DNA of 64,000 nucleotides, taken from positions 62,001 through 126,000 of the forward strand of contig NZ_JANDJO010000004.1 in assembly GCF_024331145.1 (NCBI RefSeq), given 5' to 3'. The translations under genes and the position numbers were made by a program. This DNA comes from Shimia sp. CNT1-13L.2. Lineage in GTDB: Bacteria > Pseudomonadota > Alphaproteobacteria > Rhodobacterales > Rhodobacteraceae. This document shows positions 53,403 to 61,984 of the stretch, piece by piece. The notes beneath the pieces were generated by a model. The model had not been told where the DNA came from and ran no database searches. It worked only from the letters and a program-made list of their open reading frames with translations. Each line of letters starts with the position of its first letter. Within the stretch, counting starts at the first letter, position 1.

Positions 53403-54383
53403 TTAAACTTTTAGGACGATCTTGCCGATATGACCGCTGGTTTCCATGCGGGCATGGGCCGCCGATGCCTCTTCCAAGGCGAATTCGCTGTCCATAACGG
53501 GGGCTACGCGCCCTGCATCCAGAAGCGGCCAGACCTTTTCCCGAAGGTCAGCGGCAATCTTGGCTTTGGCCAAATCGCTTTGCGGACGAAGGGTACTGCC
53601 CGTGACTGTAAGGCGGCGGGTCATGATCTGCGCAAAATTCAACTCAACTTTCGGGCCGGTCAGAAAGGCGATTTGAACCAGCCGACCGTCGTCTGACAGG
53701 GTTTTGACGTTGCGGGGGATATATGACCCGCCAACCATATCAAGGATCAGGTTCGCGCCACCTTCGGCCCGAAGGATTTCGACAAAATCCTCGTCGCGAT
53801 AGTTGATGGCCCGCTCTGCACCCAGCTTCAGACAGGCTTCGCACTTGTCGTCTGATCCGGCCGTCGCGAACACGCGGGCGCCGAAAATCTTGGCCAACTG
53901 AATGGCCGTTGTGCCAATGCCACTTGAGCCGCCATGCACCAGGAACCGCTCTCCGGCCTGAAGGCCGCCGCGCTGGAACACGTTGGACCAGACAGTAAAG
54001 AAGGTTTCCGGCAGACATGCTGCTTCGCGCAAGCCCATGCCCTCGGGAATGGGCAGGCAGTGCGCGGCCGGGGTCAGAACATACTCGGCATAGCCGCCGC
54101 CGGGCAGGAGAGCGCAGACCTTGTCGCCGACCTCCCACTCGCTCACGCCTTCGCCAATCGCCACGATCTCGCCAGAGGCTTCCAGACCCGGCAGATCACT
54201 TGCGGTCGGCGGCGGGGCATACATCCCCGCCCGTTGCAGGGCATCGGGTCGGTTGACGCCGGCATAGGCCACCTTGATCACGACCTCCCCGGCCCCGGGG
54301 GTCGGGACGGGTCTCTCGCAAAGTTGCAGGACCTCGGGGCCACCTGCCTCGGTAATCTCGATTGCGCGCATAGTCTGGCTCAT
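53403..54383 (-). CDS. Zn-independent NAD(P)H quinone oxidoreductase (QOR/PIG3 type)
   Basis: A 326-residue medium-chain dehydrogenase/reductase without the structural-zinc cysteines. Features: MRAIEITEAGGPEVLQLCERPVPTPGAGEVVIKVAYAGVNRPDALQRAGMY, the NADPH-binding GERFLVHGGSSGIGTTAIQLAKIFGARVFATAGSDDKCE and the C-terminal MRRLTVTGSTLRPQS-like segment of the PIG3/TED2 branch. Reduces quinones or alpha,beta-unsaturated ketones. ATG 54383 follows GAGGAGG. Confidence 0.93.
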   Translation of the reverse strand: MSQTMRAIEITEAGGPEVLQLCERPVPTPGAGEVVIKVAYAGVNRPDALQRAGMYAPPPTASDLPGLEASGEIVAIGEGVSEWEVGDKVCALLPGGGYAEYVLTPAAHCLPIPEGMGLREAACLPETFFTVWSNVFQRGGLQAGERFLVHGGSSGIGTTAIQLAKIFGARVFATAGSDDKCEACLKLGAERAINYRDEDFVEILRAEGGANLILDMVGGSYIPRNVKTLSDDGRLVQIAFLTGPKVELNFAQIMTRRLTVTGSTLRPQSDLAKAKIAADLREKVWPLLDAGRVAPVMDSEFALEEASAAHARMETSGHIGKIVLKV

Positions 54384-54500
54384 CTGCCCCTCCTCGAATG
54401 CCACATGGATTTGTCACGAGACATATCACCCGGCATCAGGCAGGCAAACGCCGAAAAGCGACGCGCTGCGCACGGGTCCGAACCAAGTTTTCGAAAGAGA

Positions 54501-55175
54501 TCAGCTTTTCCACTGGCCCGGCATATTCGTCCGGGCCGTTGGGGCCTTGATACGCCCGAGCAACCCCAGGGGTCCCTCTGCCAACTTACCAAGTGGGCTC
54601 TTGCGGAACTGGGCCTTGGCTTTTTCGAACTGCATCACGTTCTCGATCCGACGATCAAGAAATGCCCAGGTCGCCTCGTGCCCTTCGCTTTCGTCGCCCA
54701 ACCAATAGAGCACCGTCGAGCCATAGACCGCCGACAGGGTCATGCGCTTGGTGTACCAGTTCACATCATCCGAGGTATCACCAAGGGCGTTCCAGATGGC
54801 ATCGCACGTATACCAAATCAGCTGAGCGCCGGTAGCAGCATATTGCGGCAAGGAAAACAGTGTCGAACCGCGACGCACGGCTTCCTTGTCTTCGGCTGCT
54901 TCAAGGCGGAACCGTACCAAGGCCGCAACCTTTTCGCTGTAGCGCAGGGTGCCTAGGTCTTCCTCATGAAATCGTGCCAACATCTCGGCGTCGCCGCGCT
55001 TGTGGTAGGCAACAGCAAGGTCCACGGCTCCGCGTGGGCACAAGGCCCGCGCCAGCGCGGGATCTATATCGGTGTCAGCTATGGCCGCGTCGAAAGTCGC
55101 CTCGCTCCAGCCGTCGAATACCACGTGAAGCAGGGCTGCATCCAACAGGGCTTCTTTAGGATCTGTGGTAGTCAT
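54501..55175 (-). CDS. COQ9 family ubiquinone biosynthesis protein
   Basis: A 224-residue protein with TetR-like helical fold that binds lipid and assists COQ7 hydroxylation in ubiquinone synthesis. EALLDAALLHVVFDGWSEATFDAAIAD at the N-terminus and the C-terminal SDDVNWYTKRMTLSAVYGSTVLYWLGDESEGHEATWAFLDRRIENVMQFEKAKAQFRK are diagnostic. ATG 55175 follows AAGGAG. Divergent from rpsU, a neighbourhood common in this order. Confidence 0.92.
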   Translation of the reverse strand: MTTTDPKEALLDAALLHVVFDGWSEATFDAAIADTDIDPALARALCPRGAVDLAVAYHKRGDAEMLARFHEEDLGTLRYSEKVAALVRFRLEAAEDKEAVRRGSTLFSLPQYAATGAQLIWYTCDAIWNALGDTSDDVNWYTKRMTLSAVYGSTVLYWLGDESEGHEATWAFLDRRIENVMQFEKAKAQFRKSPLGKLAEGPLGLLGRIKAPTARTNMPGQWKS

Positions 55176-55286
55176 GGCATACTCCTTGGCGCTCGCGCGG
55201 ATACTAGACAAACTCAAGGGGCTTTGCTATAGGGCGGCTTCCTGCAATTCCTTGCAACACAAACTTAGAAAGGTGGTGAAAACCAC

Positions 55287-55493
55287 ATGCAGGTTAGCGT
55301 TCGCGACAATAACGTCGATCAGGCTCTCCGTGCCCTGAAGAAAAAGCTGCAGCGTGAAGGCGTCTTCCGCGAAATGAAGCTCAAGCAACATTTCGAAAAG
55401 CCGTCCGAGAAAAAAGCACGCGAGAAAGCTGAAGCGATTCGCCGTGCCCGTAAGCTGGCACGCAAAAAAGCACAGCGCGAAGGTCTTCTCTAA
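55287..55493 (+). CDS. rpsU: 30S ribosomal protein S21
   Basis: A 68-residue basic protein: [56 protein letters not shown] is canonical S21, which lies near the anti-Shine-Dalgarno region on the 30S platform. AAAGGTGGTG precedes the ATG by about eight bases. Monocistronic and followed by a hairpin. Confidence 0.97.
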   Translation: MQVSVRDNNVDQALRALKKKLQREGVFREMKLKQHFEKPSEKKAREKAEAIRRARKLARKKAQREGLL

Positions 55494-55528
55494 GAACTTC
55501 TTCTCAGCTTTGACGCAAAAGTTAGACG

Positions 55529-55556
55529 ACCCCCGAGGCCCTGCTTCGGGGGTTTG
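55529..55556 (+). terminator. Hairpin terminator after rpsU
   Basis: ACCCCCGA/TCGGGGGT stem with short T run. The T tract is weak but the position after rpsU fits. Confidence 0.6.
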
Positions 55557-55664
55557 TCATTTCCAAGACACGAAAAGTTGTGTCGCGGCTTGCTTGATGT
55601 CCCCCCTAGTAAACTCGGGCGTATCCCCTAGATTGTGTTCAAACCAATAACAGGGCGTGCTCTT

Positions 55665-56546
55665 ATGACTGATACCTACACCCCCCCGAAAGTCTGGACT
55701 TGGGATTCCGAAAGCGGTGGCAAATTCGCCAGCATAAACCGCCCGATTGCAGGGCCGACACACGACAAGGAGCTTGAGGTCGGCAAGCACCCTCACCAGC
55801 TTTATTCGCTTGCCACACCGAATGGCGTGAAGGTCACCATCCTGTTCGAAGAACTGCTGGCCGCGGGACATGCGGATGCGGAATATGATGCCTGGCTCAT
55901 CAATATCGGCGAGGGCAACCAGTTTGGCAGCGGTTTCGTGGATGTGAACCCGAACTCGAAAATCCCTGCACTGATGGACCATTCGACCACGCCCCCGACC
56001 CGTGTGTTCGAATCCGGTGCGATCCTTCTCTACCTTGCCGAGAAATTCGGTGCCTTTATCCCGGAAGACCCTGCAAAGCGCACAGAGATGATGTCCTGGC
56101 TGTTCTGGCAGATGGGCAGCGCGCCTTACCTGGGTGGCGGGTTTGGTCACTTCTATGCCTATGCGCCAGAGAAGTGGCAGTATCCGATTGACCGGTTCGC
56201 AATGGAAACCAAACGTCAGCTGGATGTGCTTAACCGCCATCTGGCCGAGAACACCTATATGGCGGGTGACGAGTATTCGATTGCCGATATCGCGATCTGG
56301 TCATGGTACGGGGCGTTGGCACTGGGCCGCCTGTATGATGCGGCCGAGTTCCTGGACGTGGAGAGCTATGAACACGTCCAACGCTGGGCCAAGGCCATCA
56401 ACGAGCGCCCCGCCGTCAAACGCGGGGTTATGGTCAACCGCTCTTGGGGTGATCTCGACAAGCAGCTGCGGGAACGTCACGATGCCGAAGATTTCGAAAC
56501 CCGGACTCAGGACAAGCTGGAACCGGAAGACAGCGAAACCGCGTAA
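55665..56546 (+). CDS. yghU: YghU-type glutathione transferase (disulfide-bond oxidoreductase)
   Basis: A 293-residue nu-class GST. The long N-terminal extension (YTPPKVWTWDSESGGKFASINRPIAGPTHDKELEVGKHPHQLYSLATPNGVKVTILFEEL) is typical of YghU/YfcG-like enzymes with GSH-dependent disulfide reductase activity. NSKIPALMDH carries the cis-Pro and VFESGAILLYLAEKFG contacts GSH. The C-terminal domain has MSWLFWQMGSAPYLGGGFGHFYAYAPEKW. ATG 55665 gives the family start (MTDTYTPPKVW). Confidence 0.92.
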   Translation: MTDTYTPPKVWTWDSESGGKFASINRPIAGPTHDKELEVGKHPHQLYSLATPNGVKVTILFEELLAAGHADAEYDAWLINIGEGNQFGSGFVDVNPNSKIPALMDHSTTPPTRVFESGAILLYLAEKFGAFIPEDPAKRTEMMSWLFWQMGSAPYLGGGFGHFYAYAPEKWQYPIDRFAMETKRQLDVLNRHLAENTYMAGDEYSIADIAIWSWYGALALGRLYDAAEFLDVESYEHVQRWAKAINERPAVKRGVMVNRSWGDLDKQLRERHDAEDFETRTQDKLEPEDSETA

Positions 56547-56552
56547 CTGATG

Positions 56553-56584
56553 AAACGCCGCCTCCTTGGGGAGGCGGCGTTTTT
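56553..56584. terminator. Bidirectional terminator between the YghU and hydrolase genes
   Basis: AAACGCCGCCTCC, loop TTGG, GGAGGCGGCGTTTTT: a long perfect stem with A/T flanks between convergent stops. Confidence 0.9.
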
Positions 56585-57376
56585 CTATGCAGGTTGGCTC
56601 AGCAGACCAACCATTTCACTTTCTCTATCGGCGAGAGCATCAATCACGTCAAAGTGGTGACGGCCCTTCTCGATATGCAGGTCCGTGTGCCACGCCTCTG
56701 ACAGCCATTGCGCCTGTTCAATAAAGACAGGGCGTTCGTCCGCCCCGACCCAGACAATCACTTTCGCCCCAGAAACCGGTTTCCCGAAGATCGGGCTTTC
56801 GGCTTTGGCGGTCTTTTCATCCAGATCAAAATCGGCATTCATCGAGGTCGACATCAAGGGGCGCAGGTCGGAAAGGGGCGAAATTGGCAATACCGTTTGC
56901 AGGCGCGCGGCGATGTCTTCGGGAAGGACACCTTCGCAGGCCATGCGCGCCGCGAGGTGCCCGCCAGCCGAATGGCCCGCAAGGCAAATTGGCCCCGCGA
57001 TGCAATGTGCGGCATGCGTCGTCGCCTCAGCGATCTGACGGGTGATATCGGGGATGCCCACGGCAGGGCAGAGATCGTAGCTGGGCATGGCCACGGCCCA
57101 CCCCCTCGCTCGCATCCCTTCCGCCAAATGCGACCATGACGATTTGTCGAAGGCCCGCCAATATCCGCCGTGAACAAAGAGAAACAGTCCGCATGAATGG
57201 CCATCCGGGTGAAACAGATCGTACACTTGCCGATCACCGGCCCCGTATTTCACGTCTATTTCGGCATGTGCAACAGGTGCCTCTCTATAAGCCTGCGCAT
57301 CGGCGGACCAACGGGCGGGAAAGGCGTCGCTCCCCTCGATATAGGCAGCATTGGCATAGGCATCATCCAGTTGCAT
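56585..57376 (-). CDS. Alpha/beta hydrolase, kynurenine-formamidase-like
   Basis: A 263-residue serine hydrolase of the hormone-sensitive-lipase/KFA type: oxyanion motif FVHGGYWRAFDKSSWSHLAEGM, nucleophile elbow CLAGHSAGGHLAARMACEG, acid region VIVWVGADERPVFIEQ and catalytic His in KGRHHFDVIDAL. HGGYW matches bacterial arylformamidase-like esterases. The ATG at 57376 is preferred over one at 57391 since AGGT lies upstream. Divergent from the succinate-semialdehyde dehydrogenase gene; no kynurenine-pathway genes were seen, so the substrate is open. Confidence 0.85.
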   Translation of the reverse strand: MQLDDAYANAAYIEGSDAFPARWSADAQAYREAPVAHAEIDVKYGAGDRQVYDLFHPDGHSCGLFLFVHGGYWRAFDKSSWSHLAEGMRARGWAVAMPSYDLCPAVGIPDITRQIAEATTHAAHCIAGPICLAGHSAGGHLAARMACEGVLPEDIAARLQTVLPISPLSDLRPLMSTSMNADFDLDEKTAKAESPIFGKPVSGAKVIVWVGADERPVFIEQAQWLSEAWHTDLHIEKGRHHFDVIDALADRESEMVGLLSQPA

Positions 57377-57479
57377 CAATTTACCTAACATGTTAATTAT
57401 TATCTGGACTCACAAAGAGTGCTAGACAACAATATGATCAAATGTATTTGTTGCGCGAGAGGAATCCCGGGAGGCCACT

Positions 57480-58955
57480 ATGCTTGATACCGTTACCAAT
57501 ATGAAATCGCTTTTGAGCGACCCCACCCTTCTCGAAACCCGCGCCTATATCGGCGGTGCATGGGTCGACGGTGAAAACGGCACCTTTGCCGTGACCAACC
57601 CTGCACGCGGCGACGTGATTGCCGACGTTGCCGATCTGAGTCGTGCCCAGGTTGCCGGCGCCATTGCCCAGGCACAGGACGCCCAAAAGGAATGGGCGAA
57701 ATGGACCGGCAAGGAACGTGCCAATGTTATGCGCAAATGGTACGACCTGATGATCGAGAACCAGCAGGATCTTGGCATCATCCTGACCGCCGAGATGGGC
57801 AAGCCGCTGGCCGAAGCGGTTGGTGAAATCGGTTACGGCGCCTCGTTCATCGAGTTCTTCGGTGAAGAAGCCAAACGCATCTATGGTGAAACCATCCCCG
57901 GCCATCAGCGCGACAAACGTATCACCGTAATCAAACAGCCCATTGGCGTTGCCGCGTCGATCACGCCATGGAACTTTCCGAACGCGATGATCACCCGCAA
58001 AGCGGGCCCGGCGCTGGCTGCTGGCTGTGCCTTCGTCGCGCGCCCCGCCGCGGAAACACCGCTTTCGGCGATCGTTCTGGGCGTTCTGGCGGAACGCGCA
58101 GGCATCCCGGCTGGTGTCTTCAACGTGGTACCGTCGTCGCGTGCGAGCGACATTGGCAAAGAGTTCTGCGAGAACGATGCCGTGCGCAAACTGACCTTCA
58201 CCGGATCGACGGAAGTTGGCCGTATCCTGCTGCGCCAGGCGGCCGACAGCGTGATGAAGTGTTCGATGGAACTCGGCGGTAACGCTCCCTTCATCGTGTT
58301 TGACGATGCGGATCTCGATGCGGCAGTCGAAGGCGCAATCATGTGCAAGTTCCGCAACAACGGCCAAACCTGCGTCTGTGCGAACCGCATTTACGTACAG
58401 GCCGGCATCTACGATGCCTTTGCCGCAAAGCTGAAGGCCCGCGTAGAAGCCATGAAGGTCGGCGACGGCCTTGAAGATGGTACGATCTTCGGCCCCCTGA
58501 TCAGCCAGGACGCCGTTGAAAAGGTTCAGGAACATATCGCGGATGCAACCGCCAAGGGTGCGGAAGTGATCCTGGGCGGCAATCCGTCGGAACTGGGTGG
58601 CACCTTCTTCCAGCCGACAATCGTCACCGGAGCCACCACAGAGATGGCCTTTGCCACCGACGAGACTTTTGGCCCGCTTGCCCCACTCTTCAAGTTCGAA
58701 GACGAGGACGAGGTGATCGCGATGGCCAACGACACGATCTTTGGCCTTGCATCCTACTTCTACGCCAAGGACCTGAGCCGCGTTTACAAGGTGGCTGAAG
58801 CGCTGGAATACGGCATCGTTGGTGTGAACACGGGCATTATCTCGACCGAAGTTGCGCCTTTCGGTGGCGTCAAGCAATCGGGCCTTGGCCGAGAAGGCAG
58901 CCATCATGGCATCGAAGACTACCTTGAGATGAAATACATCTGCATGAGCGTCTAA
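57480..58955 (+). CDS. gabD: NAD(P)-dependent succinate-semialdehyde dehydrogenase
   Basis: A 491-residue ALDH. ITPWNFPNAMITRKAGPALAAGC, the general base in MELGGNAPFIVFDDADLD and the catalytic Cys in FRNNGQTCVCANRIYVQ are those of GabD; the adjacent second Cys (TCVC) is the redox-switch pair of the GabD family. The C-terminal GVNTGIISTEVAPFGGVKQSGLGREGSHHGIEDYLEMKYICM is characteristic. Converts succinate semialdehyde to succinate in 4-aminobutyrate breakdown; no gabT is adjacent. The ATG follows GGGAGG. Confidence 0.94.
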   Translation: MLDTVTNMKSLLSDPTLLETRAYIGGAWVDGENGTFAVTNPARGDVIADVADLSRAQVAGAIAQAQDAQKEWAKWTGKERANVMRKWYDLMIENQQDLGIILTAEMGKPLAEAVGEIGYGASFIEFFGEEAKRIYGETIPGHQRDKRITVIKQPIGVAASITPWNFPNAMITRKAGPALAAGCAFVARPAAETPLSAIVLGVLAERAGIPAGVFNVVPSSRASDIGKEFCENDAVRKLTFTGSTEVGRILLRQAADSVMKCSMELGGNAPFIVFDDADLDAAVEGAIMCKFRNNGQTCVCANRIYVQAGIYDAFAAKLKARVEAMKVGDGLEDGTIFGPLISQDAVEKVQEHIADATAKGAEVILGGNPSELGGTFFQPTIVTGATTEMAFATDETFGPLAPLFKFEDEDEVIAMANDTIFGLASYFYAKDLSRVYKVAEALEYGIVGVNTGIISTEVAPFGGVKQSGLGREGSHHGIEDYLEMKYICMSV

Positions 58956-58962
58956 CCAATCT

Positions 58963-58996
58963 GGCGCCGTCCGAAGACTGTTCGGGTGGCGCCCTT
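58963..58996 (+). terminator. Hairpin terminator after gabD
   Basis: GGCGCC.CCGAA/TTCGG.GGCGCC interrupted stem followed by CTTT; the T tract is short. Confidence 0.5.
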
Positions 58997-59466
58997 TAGG
59001 CTCTTGGGAAAAGCTTGACGCCTTCGTGCGACAAACGAACGACCATGTCTTCCACGTCGTCCTCGGTCTTCCCTGTCAAGTCGGCAAGCCAATTCAGTGC
59101 CTGCCTGATGTCGTCCGTCACAATCGTATGGTCTTCGGGTGACAGGCCCGAAAGCTCGGCGAAGATGTTTGCCATACGCAAGGCGGCCTGTCCGGCGATG
59201 CCTTTCACCAGATAGGCACAGGGAATGCGCATCAGCTTTGGATCAAGCGACGTTTTCTTCATCAAGTGGCGCCTGATGTCAGGAGCCTCGAGGCGGCCAA
59301 GATCGACAAACCGAAGATCAAGGAGCGTCGGCTGAGATAATACTTCGGCAATCTGCGGGTTCTCATTCGCCTTGAGCAGCAAAGAAAACAGCTCTCCCAA
59401 TGAAAAGGGTTCGAGCGCACAGACATAGTTGATGCCGAAATCCGGATAGAATTCATGGTGAACCAT
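58996..59466 (-). CDS. Hypothetical protein
   Basis: A 156-residue soluble, mainly helical protein, not recognised. Segments: MVHHEFYPDFGINYVCALEPFSLGELFSLLLKANENPQIAEVLSQPTLLDL, MKKTSLDPKLMRIPCAYLVKGIAGQAALRMANIFAEL and the acidic DLTGKTEDDVEDMVVRLS. The frame has good high-GC codon bias. ATG 59466 is preferred to one seven codons upstream. It lies downstream of hsp20 on the same strand, with 200 bases between. Confidence 0.7.
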   Translation of the reverse strand: MVHHEFYPDFGINYVCALEPFSLGELFSLLLKANENPQIAEVLSQPTLLDLRFVDLGRLEAPDIRRHLMKKTSLDPKLMRIPCAYLVKGIAGQAALRMANIFAELSGLSPEDHTIVTDDIRQALNWLADLTGKTEDDVEDMVVRLSHEGVKLFPRA

Positions 59467-59666
59467 AACGCACAGTTCCCGACACAAAGATGACTTTAGA
59501 ATATCGACAGTTTACCTCTGGCGCGGGTCGGCTGTCTACACCAAGACCAGAAATCGGACATGATGCACTCTCGCCAGAATTGTATTATTTTCCGTTTTCC
59601 GAATTGAAATGCCCCGGATGCGATTGCGCCCAGGGCATTGGTGAAAGCGGTTTGTACCGGACGGCC

Positions 59667-60134
59667 CTAGTTTACAGCCTTGGCTTCAACCACGTCTTTC
59701 TCGATCTGCTTGCCGCTGGAGATCGCGATACGACGCGGCTTGAGTGCTTCTGGAATTTCGCGTTCGAGATCAATGTGCAACATGCCGTCTTCGTGGCTTG
59801 CGCCGACAACCCGAACGTGATCGGCAAGGTGGAAGCGACGCTCGAAGGCGCGCGTGGCGATGCCACGGTGCAGATAGGTTGCCTCATTGGTGTCTTCGGC
59901 TTTGCGCGCGGTCACAACCAGCGCGTTTTCCTTGACTTCGATCCCCAGATCGTCCGCCGAGAAACCCGCGACGGCAATCGATATGCGATAGGCGTCATCG
60001 TCGGTTTTCTCGATGTTGTAGGGGGGATAGCTCGGCTGGGACACGTCGTTTGACAGAACGCGGTCCATCAGGTTTGCCAGTTGATCAAAGCCAACCGACG
60101 AACGGTAAAGGGGTGCAAAATCATAGCTACGCAT
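59667..60134 (-). CDS. Hsp20/IbpA-type small heat shock protein
   Basis: A 155-residue holdase chaperone. The N-terminal MRSYDFAPLYRSSVGFDQLANLMDRVL is typical of class A rhizobial/alphaproteobacterial sHsps; the alpha-crystallin domain spans YNIEKTDDDAYRISIAVAGFSADDLGIEVKENALVVTARK to HVRVVGASHEDGMLHIDLEREIPEALKPRRIAI. A C-terminal I-x-I/V-type tail is weak. ATG preceded by GGAGG. Confidence 0.94.
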   Translation of the reverse strand: MRSYDFAPLYRSSVGFDQLANLMDRVLSNDVSQPSYPPYNIEKTDDDAYRISIAVAGFSADDLGIEVKENALVVTARKAEDTNEATYLHRGIATRAFERRFHLADHVRVVGASHEDGMLHIDLEREIPEALKPRRIAISSGKQIEKDVVEAKAVN

Positions 60135-60225
60135 GGGAATCCTCCATCATGAGCGATACCAAAGTGGGTGCCTTCCCAAAGGGACAGGCGGGTTATGCGA
60201 GACCCGATCATCGGCGTCCCGTGGA

Positions 60226-60258
60226 ACCTAGGTGTGGATCGCTTTCGGGGTTTTCAAG
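60226..60258 (-). promoter_or_regulatory. Possible RpoH (heat-shock) promoter of the hsp20 gene
   Basis: CTTGAAAA (60258-60251 on the minus strand) matches the sigma-32 -35 box about 120 bases upstream of the start. The expected -10 region reads CCACACCTA, a weak match. Confidence 0.35.
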
Positions 60259-60275
60259 TGGAGAAGGCCATTCGC

Positions 60276-61103
60276 CTAATCGACCCGGATGAACTTGGCG
60301 CCAGAGGTCGATTTGCGGGTGCCGATCTTGATGCGTTTGGCGCCTGAATTCACCCGAACGGGCGCCGCATCGCCAGTGCGCATCCGGCGCTTCAGTTCCG
60401 CGACAACCGCGGGCAGTTCCATGCCAAAGGCGATCGTCTGGCCCTGGGCATCCTTATCCATCGCCGACACGAGCGACAGGATACGCACGCGATCGCCGTA
60501 TCGGGCAAAGACCGGTGCCCCCGATGAGCCGTAGGTGACATTGCAATCAAACGTCATGAGGCCACGGCCGCGGCTGAGAAGCCCGCAATCCCTTTGCCAG
60601 GACAGGTGTTCGCTGCGTCCTCTGCCGTAGCTCAGAACCGAAACCTTTTCGCCAGGACGCGGATCCGAGTAGATCGCAAACGGGTTGGCTTCGCTGGGTG
60701 AAATGGGCGAATCCAGCCGTAATAGAGCCACATCATGCAGCATCATGCTGCCGGAAATCTTTCCATCCCGACTTGGGACGTAACGGGCATTGGCGACCAC
60801 CTTGTTCACGCCTCGTGTCGCGAAAGATGCTCCTGAAACATACCCTGCATTGAAACGGATGCTACCCGCGTCAAGGAGTTTGCCGGTCTTGCGTTCGAAC
60901 ACGCAGTGCGCTGCCGTCAAAACCAGATCGGAGGCGATCAAGGCACCAGTACAGTAACCCTCTCCCCTCAGATCGACACGTCCCACAGCCTCCCAACCAA
61001 TCAACTCTCCCCGGCTCTTCAAGGCACGCAGGGTTTCCTCGGCGCTGGCCTGAGAGCCAAGGGCCATCGAAAACAGGCACAGAATTCGCAGGATGGTTTT
61101 CAT
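60276..61103 (-). CDS. Trypsin-like serine protease, secreted (tandem copy B)
   Basis: A 275-residue S1-fold protease with a Sec signal (cleavage near SQASA-EE). Triad: His in LVLTAAHCVFE, Asp in MMLHDVALLRLD, Ser in TYGSSGAPVF. The fold matches short extracellular V8/glutamyl-endopeptidase-like S1 proteins. The basic tail ends RIKIGTRKSTSGAKFIRVD. Its ATG overlaps the stop of the upstream paralogue, which shares the GW-AVGR, YCTGALIA-DLVLTAAHC and C-terminal SAKF pattern. Confidence 0.87.
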   Translation of the reverse strand: MKTILRILCLFSMALGSQASAEETLRALKSRGELIGWEAVGRVDLRGEGYCTGALIASDLVLTAAHCVFERKTGKLLDAGSIRFNAGYVSGASFATRGVNKVVANARYVPSRDGKISGSMMLHDVALLRLDSPISPSEANPFAIYSDPRPGEKVSVLSYGRGRSEHLSWQRDCGLLSRGRGLMTFDCNVTYGSSGAPVFARYGDRVRILSLVSAMDKDAQGQTIAFGMELPAVVAELKRRMRTGDAAPVRVNSGAKRIKIGTRKSTSGAKFIRVD

Positions 61104-61897
61104 GGTCGCACAAACTTTGCACTCAAAGTCGTGCGACCCTGACCAGATGTTGCACGCGACGAAACGAAGTGTCCGGAAGACATCTGCATCACCTCGAGCA
61201 AGAGCTGTAGCGGTTCGAGCAAAGGCATCCCAAGAGCCACGGGCTGTCCATTCAAATCCGCCTTGGCCGAGACAACGGAAACGATGCGCGGCTCACCGCC
61301 TTCAAAGGAAAAGATCGGGGCGCCGCTGCTGCCGAAATCGACGTTGCACGAGGTCACGACAAGACCTTTTTCATGACCGAGAAACTCACACCCTTCCTGG
61401 ATCGAGGGCACCTCGGCGCGGTCATGGGCATAGGAAACAACACCAACACGATCGCCACGACGCAAACCGACGGAGGTTTTGTAGGGCCTGATGGCCGTCG
61501 TGCGGATCGGATGGTAAAGCTGCAGGAGCGCCAGATCATCAGCGTCCGGCAACGCCCCATCCCGTTTCATTTCGAAATCGGGGTGGACCACGGCCTGTCG
61601 AATACTGCGATAGGCCTCGGCCCTGCCGTTGCGCCAACCGGCACGAAACTCGATCCGGGTGTGATCGATACGACGTTTGCTCGCCTTGTCGAACAGGCAA
61701 TGGGCGGCTGTCAAAACAAGGTCCGGCGCGATCAATGCGCCGGTACAGAACCCCTTGCCACCAATTTCCAGACGACCAACCGCCTGCCAGCCACGGATGT
61801 CATCCCCGGTTGTCATCTGGCGCAGCCCGCCTGAATCCGCGAGTGCGGTCTGGGCCAGCCCCATGAATGCAAACAGAAAAAGAAGATTTCGCAGCAT
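61100..61897 (-). CDS. Trypsin-like serine protease, secreted (tandem copy A)
   Basis: A 265-residue secreted S1-fold protease with a signal peptide (LLFLFAFMGLAQTALA). Triad: His in LVLTAAHCLFD, Asp in PDADDLALLQLYHP, Ser in DFGSSGAPIFSF. It resembles copy B along the whole length, implying tandem duplication, but the surface segments differ, so targets may differ. Start at ATG 61897, six bases after AAGGG; ATG 61903 abuts the ribosome site. Coupled to copy B by ATGA. Confidence 0.87.
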   Translation of the reverse strand: MLRNLLFLFAFMGLAQTALADSGGLRQMTTGDDIRGWQAVGRLEIGGKGFCTGALIAPDLVLTAAHCLFDKASKRRIDHTRIEFRAGWRNGRAEAYRSIRQAVVHPDFEMKRDGALPDADDLALLQLYHPIRTTAIRPYKTSVGLRRGDRVGVVSYAHDRAEVPSIQEGCEFLGHEKGLVVTSCNVDFGSSGAPIFSFEGGEPRIVSVVSAKADLNGQPVALGMPLLEPLQLLLEVMQMSSGHFVSSRATSGQGRTTLSAKFVRP

Positions 61898-61984
61898 GTT
61901 CATCCCTTGTGTCACCCTCTTCCTAACAAGGGGAGAGGGCAAAACTTGGGCAGGAACTGCGCAATCTGCGGGCGGTTTGGACTG

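Noticed and set aside
59490-60053. Plus-strand frame of 187 codons opposite the Hsp20 gene
   Set aside because: The minus-strand alpha-crystallin domain is clear; the plus frame has no motif and only arises from codon bias.
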